A DNA stretch of 64,000 bases, taken from assembly GCA_033032865.1 (NCBI GenBank), contig JAWHQI010000061.1:124001-188000 (forward strand), read 5' to 3'. A program made the translations under genes and the position numbers. This DNA comes from Dactylorhiza incarnata (Eukaryota; Streptophyta; Magnoliopsida; Asparagales; Orchidaceae). Under the pieces are notes generated by a model. The model was not told the origin of the DNA. It searched no databases and saw nothing but the letters and a program-made list of their open reading frames with translations. This document shows positions 31,519-45,000 of the stretch, piece by piece (positions within the stretch are counted from its first letter, which is position 1; each line of letters begins with the position of its first letter).

Positions 31519-33024
31519 CTATAGGTCTGCGAAGAAATTTGCAGCTGAAGAGTTGGGAGTCTGGCCCCTGGGTTCCTTCTTTCTACTGGAGCCTGTTAAA
31601 TAAGCAGAACAATAATGAGAAAAATACTGTAGATTCAAATGAAATGAGCATGATTTGCAGCTTTGGTCTTCAATTTCGTTAAACAATGTCAAAATGAACG
31701 GCTCTGATGCTCATTAGTTTCATTCGCAGATAAACAAAAACACGAGACGTGAGATGTAAGAACAGGTTGCAGCACACTCGCTCTAATGCGGCTAGAGATT
31801 GTTGGGCCTGCGGCTTGGGATATCAAAGAGATGGTTTACGAACATTTCTTGACCAAATGTGGTCATTTACGATAAATTTTCATCACTTTACGACCATTTT
31901 ACGAGAAAAAATGGCCGCAAACAATCGCACCCAACCAAAAGTTGATCGTAAGATCATAATAGACTGGCCTGTATTTTCTCCTTTTCTAATAGTAATGTGA
32001 TTTTGCTTTGGGAGAGCGAGAAATGTTGTCGTTAGGGCTGTTTGCAAACCAAATAGTTCGTTAAAAAATTGGGAATCAATTCGTGAACATTCAATTAAGA
32101 TTCATTTTTTTCGAATTCGAATCCGGATTCGAATCTAAATTCGGATTTGAGTGGTATCAAATCCGAATTTGAATAATATTATCTTTATTGCAAGATTCAC
32201 TAATAATGCGCGAATAGTAACAATATTTATTTAAATAAACATTATATAATTAAATTCGAATTGGAATCCAAGCCCGAATCCAAATTCGAATCCAGGATTT
32301 TGGGGCGAATTCGAATCCGAATCAAAATTCAATTAGATTGAAGAGATATTCAATTCTATTCGGTTAGTGAACATCCCTAGCTGTAAAAGGGCAGCCCAGT
32401 GCACAAAGCATCCCTGCGGAATGAGGGTCCAGGGAAGGGTCCCACCACAAGGGTGAAATGTAGGCAAACCTTACCCTGCATTTTTGCAAGAGGTTTCCAG
32501 CACTCGAACCCATGAACATCCCTAGCCGTGATCCAAAAAAAAAATTTATAGTAATTATATGACTTTTGTTCCCAAAGCTTTTGCACCTGTAAATCTCCTT
32601 TTGTTCTTAATTGAGTGACAACTTAGGCACAAGAAACAATAAAATTGCAGTTTTTGTGGAATTTTTGTTGGGGATATAGCATTATTCTTCAAAATTAATA
32701 TTCTAAAACACATACTATTAATTAAATGAGAATACATTAAATTACTTATTTCCAGATAACAATTTATATTGCATATGATGTTAATCAAATCTAGCATATC
32801 AGGTAATGCTAAACTGTCAAAATAAATGCTAGCACTAAATATTAAAAAAGAAACCTGGCTGTAACTCAAAAAAGGTGGTAGTTTGACATACTCTTCGCAG
32901 GTGGCGGAGAAATTAGATCCATGTCCATGTCATCACTATCATCACTATCATCACTAACAGTTTCAGCTTGCCGAATGTTTAGCTCATGTTGCGGGCCATT
33001 CAAAAGCTCTTCGAGATCCCATAA
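31519..33024 (-). CDS. WDR55: WDR55 last two exons
   Basis: Exon 33024-32892 (133 bp, acceptor TGATGTGTAG, donor GTATGT) encodes [15 protein letters not shown], then an acidic [13 protein letters not shown] tail. The final exon 31592-31519 (after TTTAACAG) encodes a short basic stretch (SSRKKEPRG) and ends NFFADL-TAG, a conserved WDR55 terminus. The 1.3-kb intron between them holds a hAT-like MITE and a SINE. Confidence 0.92.
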
Positions 33025-36000
33025 CTACACATCAAAAGCGCAACACGGAAAAAAAGTGGCGAATAGAGCAAAGGAGTAGTTTTTGAGTTCTCCTTAGAAC
33101 TAAATCTGGCTCTATTAAATGAAAATCCTTCAAAGACTGTTAAAGACGCGAGCTTTTTCCTTCTTCTCCGAGAATCCGCACGGTGATAAGTCCAAGGTTT
33201 ATGATCTGGGAGTTCGTAGCCCCTTAATGTTATTATTTCATTGGGAAGGATTGGATAAGTTTGCTCGAAAAAAGAAGAGAATAAATATTGGCTGGTCTTA
33301 AGAAGATTAAATGAAAATAAACCTTCATTGGTGTCTAATAGTTTGCTAAGTGTTTAACCATTCACGAGCATGATGAAATAATTGCTAACTAGGCTTAAAG
33401 CTCATACAAACTGGAAGTAAACTCCAAATGAAAAAACTCATCAACGTGGATATAATGTTTTCAAGTGCGCTGAACTAGTTCGGTATTTTCCTAATAGACG
33501 AAATCAATGTATTTCAATTTAGTGACCCCGCGACCTGATGATGAGCATTTAATCCAATTATTTTATGGTAAATGTTTTCATTGACCAGGGGATCAAATCC
33601 GCATACAAGTTCGCACTTCTAGTCACACTGCTATGCAGGTTCCATCTACTTGCTCGTCTTGTGATAAGGAGGCACCAAAGATAGAAAGGAATTGCAACAA
33701 GTCGGCAAGTCGCCTCAGATGAAGATGAAGACAAGGTAGTCTACTCGACAAGCAACGACTGATTAAAACGATGCGCAAAGAATATTAACTAGAATCTCGT
33801 AGAGATAAGTGATTATCTAAAACGATGCGCAAAGAATATTAAATCAATAATTTAAATATTCCATCGACGGATTTGACTAATAGTAATTTGTAAGTATTTA
33901 AGAGAGAACAATAGGGAAATAACATCAACGGGTATGGTACGATTTCGCAAGCAAGCATTCATTGATCACTCAAACTCTTTGGCATGAAAGTAAGTAACTG
34001 GAAGAGAGCGAGAATGATTACCCTGCAATAGAGTCTCAGGCACTCACGATGCGAGAGTAGGCATTAATCTAGTGAATCAACGATTGTGTAGCAATGGACA
34101 AATGGAGATTGATTTTTTGGCGGAGAGAAGAGGCTTGGGTTGGCTGTTAGGAGGAGCAAGGAGATACAGGAAACGACACTACGCGTCGGTAAGTGGTATG
34201 AAGGAGCGACATAGTTTGTGTGAGGTTTGTGTGTGTGTGGGGGGGGGGGGGGGGGGGGGGGGAGCCGTTGAAGGCTACTGGTGGAGGAAACAGAGGATCG
34301 GGGGCTCACACAGGATAATTGAACAGTTACCAGATGGGAGATGAGTCGCAGACTAGGGCTGATTTCGAATCGAGTTCAAGCGACTCGAAATCGAAATCGA
34401 TTTCGAGTCGAGCCGGCTCGACTCGAAATGACTCGATTCCGAGCCGACTCGAAATCGAATCAAGACGGCTCGAAATTGATCATTGTTTAACTTTATTCCT
34501 AGTTGGATCGAAATTAAATTGGGCAGCCTTTAAATTTAGCAAATGAAACACTTGAGCTTCATTTGGCGCGGCGGCGGCGAGCGGCGTTTGCGGCAAACGC
34601 CGCCGCAAGGCGGGTAAACAAACGCCTGGCGGTGGCGTTTGCCGCATTTGCACCCGCCGCGCCATGAGAAACGGAGCAAAAAGCTTCGTTTCGATCCCCC
34701 GCCTCCGCCCTCCGGTTCGAAATCCAAGTTTGCAACAGCCGGTTCTGCCCGCAACCGCCCCGCCAAATAAAGCCTTAAAGCCTTTACTCTTTTTATTTAG
34801 GTTTAAATTTTAATGTTTTTAATTTTAAAATAATGAAATATTAATAAATACATAATATTTTTAATCAATTCGAGCCGATTTGAACCATATTTCGAGCGAT
34901 TCAAGGCTGGCTCGAAATCGACTCGAAATATGACTCGAGTCAAATTGAATAGACTCCAATTGAGTTGAATCAATTATAATCGATTCCGATTCGGCTCAAT
35001 ATTCGAGCGATTTTCGAGCGACTTTCGAGTTTCAAATAATATGCTCAGCCCTATCGCAGACGCACTGGAGGCCGCGGGCTATTGGGTCAGGCTCGAACAG
35101 GTTGTTGGGAGCTCGGTGTCGTCAGAGGATGGCGGTGAAGAAGTCGCCGGTCGTTGACCAGCCCTCAGGTGGGATTAATAGGACTGAACGGGGCTCTGGC
35201 ATGGAGGATAGGCGCAAATGGAGAAAGGCGACTTACATGGCCCTTCGAAAATGAGAAATGTGTTTTCAAAAGTTTATCTGACTTTTTTTCAGTAGGTTAG
35301 GATCGAGATTTAAGCTACTTAGAATTAAGGAGGGCTTTTCAGTTTTTCAAATAAAGATAAGTTTAAGATGTGACTTTATTCCGTTAATTGTGATTTTTTT
35401 TAAACTTAAAAAACATTCGTCGTTTTATCTTGGAACTCTTAAATTAAACTTTAATTCTCATGATCAAATTAATTTCTCGTATCAAATTAATTTCCCATCT
35501 CCCGCAACACCATCTTCAGTACCATCGCCAACTTTAGCACCACCATCCTCGGTACCATTGTCAGCATCAGCTTCAACTATACGTTCTTCAGCACCACAGC
35601 AGTAGTACTTGAAGATCCATCTAAAGTTACTACACTTATCCGAGCTCGGAAGATCTCGACAATACCATAGTTACTGATTCACCTCGCCTTTAGATGGGAG
35701 CAAGATCATCTTCATTCATATAGATAAAAGGCAGAGGAACTGATGGGAATCACATCACGGAAAGGTCTACATGATGATCAGAGTCGTTCATTTTGTACAG
35801 ATTGGCAATTCATGAATTTTACTTTATTTTTTGTAATTTTTTGGATTTTATTTCAGTGTTCTTTTGCAGGTCGTCATGATCAGAGAATCATGACCGTTTG
35901 TAGAAACTTCTTACTTTATAAATAGGGATAGAATGCTCGTTTAACGGGAAAAAATTGCAATTCGGGTTCCGTTCTGAAACCTCTGTTCAGGAGCTCCACA

Positions 36001-39000
36001 ATGTCGACACGTGGTGCAGAAAAAAATACCCGAGGAGCGAAACCTCTACTGCATGTGAGATCGTTCGTGATCTCCTTGGAGATCGCTCGTTATTTCCATG
36101 AAGATCGCTCGTGATCTCTATGGAGATAACAAATGATCTCAAGCATGTCCTTTATATGTTAGAGAATGAAGGAAATGGGGAGAAATGAGTAAGACAATAA
36201 GAAGAAGATAAGGAATTTTTGTTGGAACTTTTTTCATTTCATTCTCCCTCGGAAAGAATTAGCATTTTATTTTTGTATTCTACATCACTGCTTTTTCGAA
36301 TGTTTATATAATCTCCATTCAATTGCAACCTATGTTGTTAAAGGCGCGCATCAGGCTCAAGGCTCACCAGGCTCAGAGGTTTGCGCCTTCATGCGCCTTT
36401 GAAGCATATAAGTCGCACTTGAGTGAGATTTTTGTTGTAAACATTTTTTTCAAAAGTAAAGAAAGAATAATGTAAGAACTCAATAATTTTTGCACGACTT
36501 AGTGTTTGTGAAACATAATCGAGCGTTGAGACTTAGATATGATGCAAGTGACCACATTGATTCTATTTTTTTAAGAGAGCTAAGTGATAATAATGAATGA
36601 TTAATGAGCAGAAGCCGGATCCTAGGTGCGAAGCCGGGGAAAAGCCCCTCCCCTCCCCTTGGCCTCCCCTCCTCCACTTCCATTTTCATCCACCACCACC
36701 TCTAATACCCCACTTCCCACGTAACCTCCATAAAAACCATCTACCTCCCCACCACATTTTCCCCAATTTCAGTTTTAATACTCTTTTCCCCATTAAACAG
36801 TCGGCCTCCCCTCCCCTCTTCACCAAATAGCAACTTCCAGTTTTCTAGACTCCCCCCCCCCCCATAATTTCGCATAGACGCGACCCCCACCATCTAAGAA
36901 CATCTCACAAATCCATTCACACTTCATTCCCAAAACTGCACCATCAAATTCCCTCTTCATAACCGTTTTCTCCACTTCCAAGCCATGTCTTGCTACAGGA
37001 AATCTCTTGCCAACCACAATTTACATTTCCAACAGCCCATCCGAAACCCGGTTACACTTTCAGGCTCCTTCCAAGCCATGGCCTGCAACCCCCTCTAAGC
37101 AAACCCCAATTCCCCACTCCAGCAGCCAATCCACCCCACATCTACGTCCAGAACACACAAGAACCACAGCCTGCAGCCCCAATCTCCCGTCAACTCCCAA
37201 TTCTCCACTCCAGCAGCCCAACCGATTCCAAGCCCTGTGGCTTCAGTACCACATCCTGAAATTCCATTCCTGCTGTCCAACACCAAGCCCACCAACAATC
37301 AATTCTCAGAAATCACAATTCAGTATTACCCGTCCAGCCCTTCGAATCCACCCCTAAAGTCCAAATTTAGTCCACTTTTGTTTCTCCGGCCATCGATCCA
37401 TCATCAGCGTCCACCGAGCTTTTGATCCTGTAACAATTGTGAGTTTGTTTATGATTGTAATTTTTCTTGTGTTGAATTGTGTTATTTGTTTTTCCCGCAC
37501 TCTTATTTGTACACTTAATCTTGTTTTTTTACTAAAAATCTACTTTAATGTGATTATTGGGCAATTAATATTTATAAGTTTTTTTTATTGCAAAGCGTAG
37601 TTTCCGGTTATGTCTCATTCATATAGACATTCTTTCGTAGTCTCCCAACAACCCATTAGAACCGTCCTGCGACATCCCCTCTTTCGTTTCATTCTCCCTC
37701 TACATCTCCCAGAGGTTACTGTTTCGTAGTACTCTTACCTTCTTCTAAATAATGAGCTCAGATTTAATAATAAGCAACCAATTGGGCATACATCATTAGT
37801 AATTAGGAATGCATAATAAGTCAGGATATGGATTTTGATAAACTAATTGTCATCTTCCTCACTCTACTACTAACACAGATGTATAGAGCTACTTGGTACA
37901 AGTAAAATGAAGACACTTATGATTATAATATTGACTTGGTGATAAGAACCTATTTTTGATGGTTATTCTAGCAAGCTAATTGTCTCTGAGCAAAAGAGTT
38001 ATGTAACCAAGTCCTTTGAGTTGAACGAATGACTTTTGTTATCAATTGTACCTCGAGAGACTGATTTATACATCTAACATTTATTCAAATAAACCAAGTA
38101 TCAAGATAGGTCTTCTGATCTCTTTGTGAACATGTGAAGGGATGTGATGCAATCTTGTCAGGTAAGTGGATTGATGACTCACATAATTAAATAAGCAAGT
38201 AATATAATTACTAAGTGTTATAAGATGCTCTCTCGAAGTGGATGGAGATATAATCTAAAAGCAAACAAAGCATTATTTAGAATGTAGCTTGTCAAACTGA
38301 AGTTACCATACAAGGTAAAACTAAAATCATATGCCTAAAACTATATTAGATTAAGCAACATTAACTAAAATGGAGAGTGTAATCCATGTAAAAAACAGAA
38401 ACCTTATGGAATTAAATAAAAGGACAGATATTAGACAAACACGATGAAGATGAAGCACAATAAAGATTAGAGGAAACTAATACAATTTTGAGAAACAAGC
38501 AAAGCAAAGTAGTATGGGTCTAGTCTTGTTAGTATACAACTATATACCTATTTTATTCGAAGGGAGAATTGGAATATCAGGATGTTTCTTAGAACTTGAG
38601 AATTTATAATACAAACTGTTTTAAGTGTCAAATTATGTCTTGGCCTATCAGAGTAGCATCTAGGAAAGATGGAACATCTACCAGTGCTATAAATCTTATA
38701 CAATAACAGCTCCCACTAGGTATGTGCATGACAGTTCTCACCTTTAACATTTGATCATGTGATATACTTCCGAAAAATTTTCTATCACTGGAAAATGCTG
38801 ACAACAAAAACAAAATAAACACTCAGTGTTTCCCTTTCTCAAATTTGTAAGACGGAAGAAAATAAAGATAATAGTACCAAGTCTTTCAACAGGAAATTCT
38901 GAGTGCTCAGCAAGGGGTTGAATAATTCTATTCGGTAATATGCCCACCAATCTGAGCAAAAAACATGTGCACGACAATTGTTGAAAGTCTATAAAAAAAG

Positions 39001-42000
39001 TTAAAATAAATATCAGTTCAAGGGTCAAAAAACAAGCCTTATAACTCCATCTTCCGACCCAGAAATAAGAGTGTCTTCGTCAACCTAAAATAGTAGAGAG
39101 CATATTAAAAGGTTTCGAGCACAATAAATTTGCAACAAATATTATCTTTATAACGAACAAGATACGGTGCACGGGAACCCCCCATGCGGCCTCTATCGTT
39201 CCATGAATCGACGACACTCCCCTCGCTCGCAGCCCCCGAGCGCACGATTGCACTCCCGTGGCACGACTTCTCTCGGGCGATGCGAGTGGCGGGAGTGTCG
39301 TCGCGCCGTCGCACTGTCACGGTCGGGGCTCGGTCGCGGCCACACGGGGGGCCCTGTAGTAGACTGTTCATCTTCCTAAGTTTAACTAGTATAATAATAT
39401 ATTATTCCTAAATATATATCTTATATATAAATTTATATAAAGAAACTCTGGAGGTGAACGGCGTGCCTACACAGGTACTGTTCAACTCCCGAGTTTCTTT
39501 ATATATATTATAGATGAAAGGACAATTTCCATGTACCTTCAATAATGCATCAATAGACTTGGGGGGGCCAGGAAGACGGTCACTGCATATTATATAATGA
39601 CACAAGTATATGAGAAAAAAAAAATCTAAGACCTTCGGATTAAAATGGACTTTCAATATTCACCCTAAAGTTAGGAATAATAAATACTTTGTTAGGATCC
39701 AATTCATCCAAGTAACACAAGGATACATGTAATACGGGCTGAAATATGACACCTAGTGCACAATATGAAAGCTCCATTAATAAAATAAGTACAATATATA
39801 AACCTTGAACCTAACAAGCAAGGATTTAAATAATACTTTGTATATTTCAAGTTATTTCCCTACTAACTTGCACGAAACAAAAAATAAATAAATGACGTTG
39901 CTTTGGGTGACATTTAGATCCAAAATTCATGTACAATCAGTTTTGGGTCTAGTGTAAAATCAAATTAGACTTGTATTCAATCCCAGTTTAGGCGCATCCT
40001 TAGTCATTTGTCCAATTCTTTGTGTGCCAACCCAAAGTGGATAGGGTTATGAAATGGGAACAATGATGCCAAAGTTGGAAATCTGCAAACCCAAAGTGAT
40101 AGCCCAAGAAAGTGAAGCCCGCCTTGAAATCTAAGAAATTACTCTCCATATTCTGAAAGCTCACAATGACCATTAAGAACATAGACGAAATTACTCTCCA
40201 TATTCCGAAAGCTCACCACGACTATTAAGATCATAGAAGGATGATAATCTAGCCACTAGTAAAATTAAATTGGCACGATAGATTGGATCTTATTAGATTG
40301 GTAAAATGATATGAATCAATATTTTGATTGGTATGAAATGACCATAATGACTTAGATTTGTCAAAGGCAGAGAAAGACAAATTCAATGTATGGGGTTTGC
40401 TCTTTTAAAACTCTTAAGAGGAAATGAAAGAAAAGTACCTATCAATGTCATATAAGGACCATCTCATGGACCAATGGCTAAATTTACATCAAGGGATTTC
40501 AATTGTTTCTGATTACATCACCAAATTGGATGAAATAATGAATAGGGGTAATGTAACAAAAGAACTACGCATGAATACATTAGATTTTGAAATGGATTGA
40601 GATTCAAAATCAAGCATGAAATGATCTCACACAACTTGGATAGCCTTGAACAGACCTATCAATTGGTCGTAGACATGGAACAATACCTGAAACAACCAGC
40701 CTTCAAGAAAATGAATTTCCAATTTGGGAATAATATCAATAGAACTTTCAACCATTATTACATCCCAAAGTGTCTTAACTCATAGGGAAGGATGAGCGTA
40801 TCCAAGTTGAAAATTCATCCAAGGCTGGAGTTTAGTCTGGCCTGGCGCCGGGCTCGGGCCAGGCCTGCGCTAGGCCCAGGCCAAGCCTGGTGCCCGGGCC
40901 TAGCCTAGGCCAGACCCAAGCCGGGCACCAGGCCAGTCTTTTGGCAAAAACGGGGGCCTGTTTAGGCCCCCAAGGCCTGACCCGGGCCTAGGACCGGGCC
41001 TACCCAGGCACAGGCCTTTGCTAGGCCGGGCCCGGGCGGGCCTTTCAGGACCGGGCCAAATGAACACCCCATTTAATAGCAATAACGACCTACCTAGGAG
41101 AAATGTTGTTAATAATATGACTACTCACCCACAACACTAGTACTAAATGTGGAGAAAAATTGGCAAAGTCAGATGGTGGAAGTTGCATATAAATCATTTC
41201 TAAAGACACTATTCCATGGTAATTTTAAACCAGAACTACACCTGTGTTTTACAGTGTCATTAGTCAAGCAAACACCATTCCTTTTAGCTATAGATGTTTA
41301 GTACGCCCTACAATTTTAAACTTATAAAGATTTTAAATTGTGTGATGCCTTTTTTATGGATTTCCACGAAGATAAATTCATCAATCTTGCTCCCACTTGC
41401 CCTAAACGAATTGAAAACTAATAATCTGAATGGATCCAAGTGTCCAGTAAAGGAAGTAAAGAAACCATTACATGTGCCTGTGTGCTCAGTCAAAAACAAT
41501 CATTAAAGAAGAATGACTAGCAAGTCACGCATGTATTAATGGTTAAAAAAACAGAAAATCCACATATAAGCAGAGGCTCGGAGTAGAAGTGAAGAACTAC
41601 AGAAATAGCGAGAAAGAGAAGCCTCAAGAACCAGAGAACCAAAAAAGTCGCAGAAGCAGAGAAGCCTCAGAAACCAAGCAGTAAAGCATATAAACTAGAG
41701 AAGAAGAGAGTCGAAAATAATGGAACAAAAGGAGAAGAGAAGCCTCAACATCCAGAGTAGAATAAGTAAAGAAACCAGAGAACCAGCGGGAAAGAGAAGC
41801 ATCAATTACTAGAGAAACAAAAAAGTCGAAGAAGCATAGAAGCCACAATTACCCAGGTAATCAATAAAGCCATAGAACAGGGAGGAAGAGAGGAAAAAAA
41901 GAAGAGAGGAAGAGAAACATGGTGCCGAGAAGACAAGATTTACAAATTGGAAGAGAGGATCATAGTTAAAAATTCGTAGAAACCACCAGAACCAAAGAAC

Positions 42001-45000
42001 CGGTAGAATAAACCTTTAAAAACTCACAATGCCGAGAAGATGAGCAACAAAGGAGAGAATAATAGTTAAGAACCAGAAGAAGAAGACGCAAAACCGAAGA
42101 ACCAAAAAAGGCATCGAACCAAATAACCAAAGAAGATGCAAAATCACAAAAGTAGCAAAACAACACAAGTCGTAGAACCAGAAAAACCGTTGAAGCCTTA
42201 GAATCAACGAAACAGAAAACCAGAGTTCATAAATGAGAGAATCACCAGAGAACCATAGCAGAAGAGAGGAGAGTCGAGAACGGAAACTGAAAAGATTAGG
42301 ACAAATGAAATGAACGAGAGCTCAAAAATAAACGAGCCCTCGTTTATTTATATAACGAGCCCTCGTTTATTTATATAACGAGCCGTTAGATCGAACAGTA
42401 TTATCTGGCGATATACTGGGTCAAACAGATATAGCGCCCAATATAAAAAATGTTAGTTTATTTAAAAATAGCAAAAACATGATGTTTCCTCCCCAAGCTT
42501 ATTTATAAGTACCGAACTCAAAACTTCAACTTTAATATACATTAAATAAATTGATACCGCCAGGGTATCGGAGGGCGTTAGCGGGGGTTACCGGCTGGCG
42601 TTAGCGGAGGGTATCGGGCGGCGGCGGTAGCTGGACCGGAGGGAGATAGAGCGAGAGAGAGATAGACGGAAGAGAGAGAGAGAGAGAGAGAGAAAAAGAA
42701 GGAGATTGAGAGAAAGGGGAGCAGCCCCAATTTGATAATTGATCCAAAGATAGTCACAAACTCTAAGGTGATCCCTTTATATAGGAGGGATCCACCACAT
42801 AACAAGAGTGCACAAAAGAAATAACCAAAATACATTAAAACTGAAAGCCATGAAGATAATGGGTCCGGTCGACCCCCCCCCCCCTAGACAGTGCCCGCTG
42901 AACCACCCGGTTCGGTGCCGTCGCTTGCTCCCGCGCGCTTCCTCCTTGAGTACACCTGCCACTCTGGCTCGTCCGCCTGGATGTCGGTAGCAATACCTCC
43001 GTCTGGAAAATTGGCCTTGTCCTCAAGGCAGTAGTCGAGGAACTGTCGGCGAAAATCATCTCGAATAAGCCAAGTCGCGGCGGAAAGCGGACGGTCGGGC
43101 CACGCCACGCGAATCTCCTCCGGGTGGGCATCACCGGCCGGGTGGTGGCGCCGATCAACAATGGCCTCGGGATAGAGGGGGTCGGATCCAGAATGATCCA
43201 GGTCGGTCGGGATGTGGTCGGTGACGGGTGATCGTCGATGACACGCCGCAGTTGCGACACATGAAACACTGGGTGGATGCGAGAGGTGTCCGGGAGGCGG
43301 TAAGCGACGGCTCCGATACGGCTAACAACCTCAAACGGTCCATAGAAGCGCGGGGCTAGCTTGGGGCAAGGGCGGCGGGCGACCGTAAGCTGTCGGTAGG
43401 GATGGACTTTGATGAACACCCGCTCGCCCACTTGAAAGGAAAGATCCCGACACTTCCGATTGGCAAAGGAGACCATCTTGGTCTGCGCACGCCGAAGATG
43501 ATGCTTCAAACTATCCAAGATCCCGTCCCTATCATGTAGATGGTCTGCCAGGCTAGCAACTGGGCATTCTCCGGGTAGATGTCGGAGCACGGTCGGCGGT
43601 GGCCGGCCATAGACCGTCTCGAAAGGGGAAGTATTCGCGGCGTGGTGGTATGCGGTGTTGTAGGAATACTCTGCCCAGCATAACCATTTGGCCCACGATC
43701 CGGGTCGCTCGCCGATAAAGCAACGCAGATATGTTTCCAAGCACCAGTTGAGCACCACGGACTGGCCGTCCGACTGAGGGTGGTATGTCGTGCTCATCCA
43801 GAGATGGGTGCCCTGAAGCCGGAACAAGGATGTCCAGAAACTACAGAGGAAGAGTGGGTCGCGGTCGCTCATAATTGAGTGAGGGAATCCATGAAGACGG
43901 ACGATCTCTGTGATGAAGCTATCGGCCACGGACGCCGCGGTGTAGGGGTGGCGCAAAGGGACGAAGTGGGCGTACTTCGTCAGGCGGTCCACTACCACCA
44001 ATATGCAATCAAACCCGTCGGAACAGGGAAGCCGAGTGATGAAGTCCATAGCGATGTCGTCCCAAACACGCTCAGGGATCGGTAGGGGTTGCAGGAGGCT
44101 CCTGGGGAACATGGTCTCGTACTTGGCCTTCTGGCAAGGCAGGCAAGCCGCCACGTAGGCCTTCACTTGGCGAAGCATGTGAGGCCAATATAGAGATGCG
44201 GCTAAGCGGCGGTATGTCTGAAAGGCTCCAGCGTGGCCTCCCGACGGAGTGGAATGGAACTCATCTAGCAACAGAGGAATCCGCGACGACGATGCTGAGA
44301 GGACAAGTCGGTCCCGGTGGAAGAGACGGCCCCCAATAAGCGCAAAGGGAGGTGGGGACGCGGGGTCGGCCAGTAATGTCGCACGAATGTCCTGCAACTG
44401 AGGGTCTCGGTCCACCTCCTGCTGAATCGCCGCTGCGTCGTCCCAAACCGGCCGTGAGATGGCAGTGAGCTCCGGAGCGTGCGGATGTCGGGAAAGCGCA
44501 TCGGCCGCCTGATTTGTCTTGCCCGGTCGAAACTCTACCGTGAAGTCATACCCGAGCAGCTTAGCCACCCAAACCTGTTGTGCCGGCGTGACGATCTTCT
44601 GTTGGAGAAGGTAGTGAAGGCTGTGGTGATCGGTGCGGACCACGAAGGGCCGACCCAGGAGATACGGACGCCAATGTTGGACCGCCAACACCAATGCCAT
44701 GAGTTCGTTCTCATACGCTGAGCGGCTGCGCACCGTGGTGGAGAAAGCTCGGCTGTAGTACGCGATTGGCCGGCCGGCTTGCATCAAGACGGCCCCGACG
44801 CCTGTGCCGGAGGCGTCGCACTCCACAACGAACTGCTGGTGGAAATCGGGCATAGCCAAAACCGGCCCGCGAACCAAGGCCGACTGTAATGCCACGAAGT
44901 CCTCCATGGCCGCCGGCGGCCACGTGAACTGGCCCTCCTCCGAGGCCTTCAGCAACTGGGTGAGGGGGCGAGCCAACCCGCTGTAACCTTTGAGGAAGCG

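Noticed and set aside
32461..32526. Possible tRNA gene (GGTTCGAGTG-like B box, minus strand)
   Set aside because: No cloverleaf can be formed; the box belongs to the SINE flanked by a 14-bp duplication.
33119..33301. 60-codon frame in the 5.7-kb WDR55 intron
   Set aside because: No splice sites in phase with the WDR55 exons and no homologue recognised; the flanking exons already join in phase without it.
36597..37425. Several proline-rich frames
   Set aside because: C-rich composition keeps all frames open; no motif and within the WDR55 intron.
39105..39371. Arg-rich frames on both strands in the GC-rich island
   Set aside because: High GC and fold-back symmetry open both strands; it lies in a 452-bp intron.
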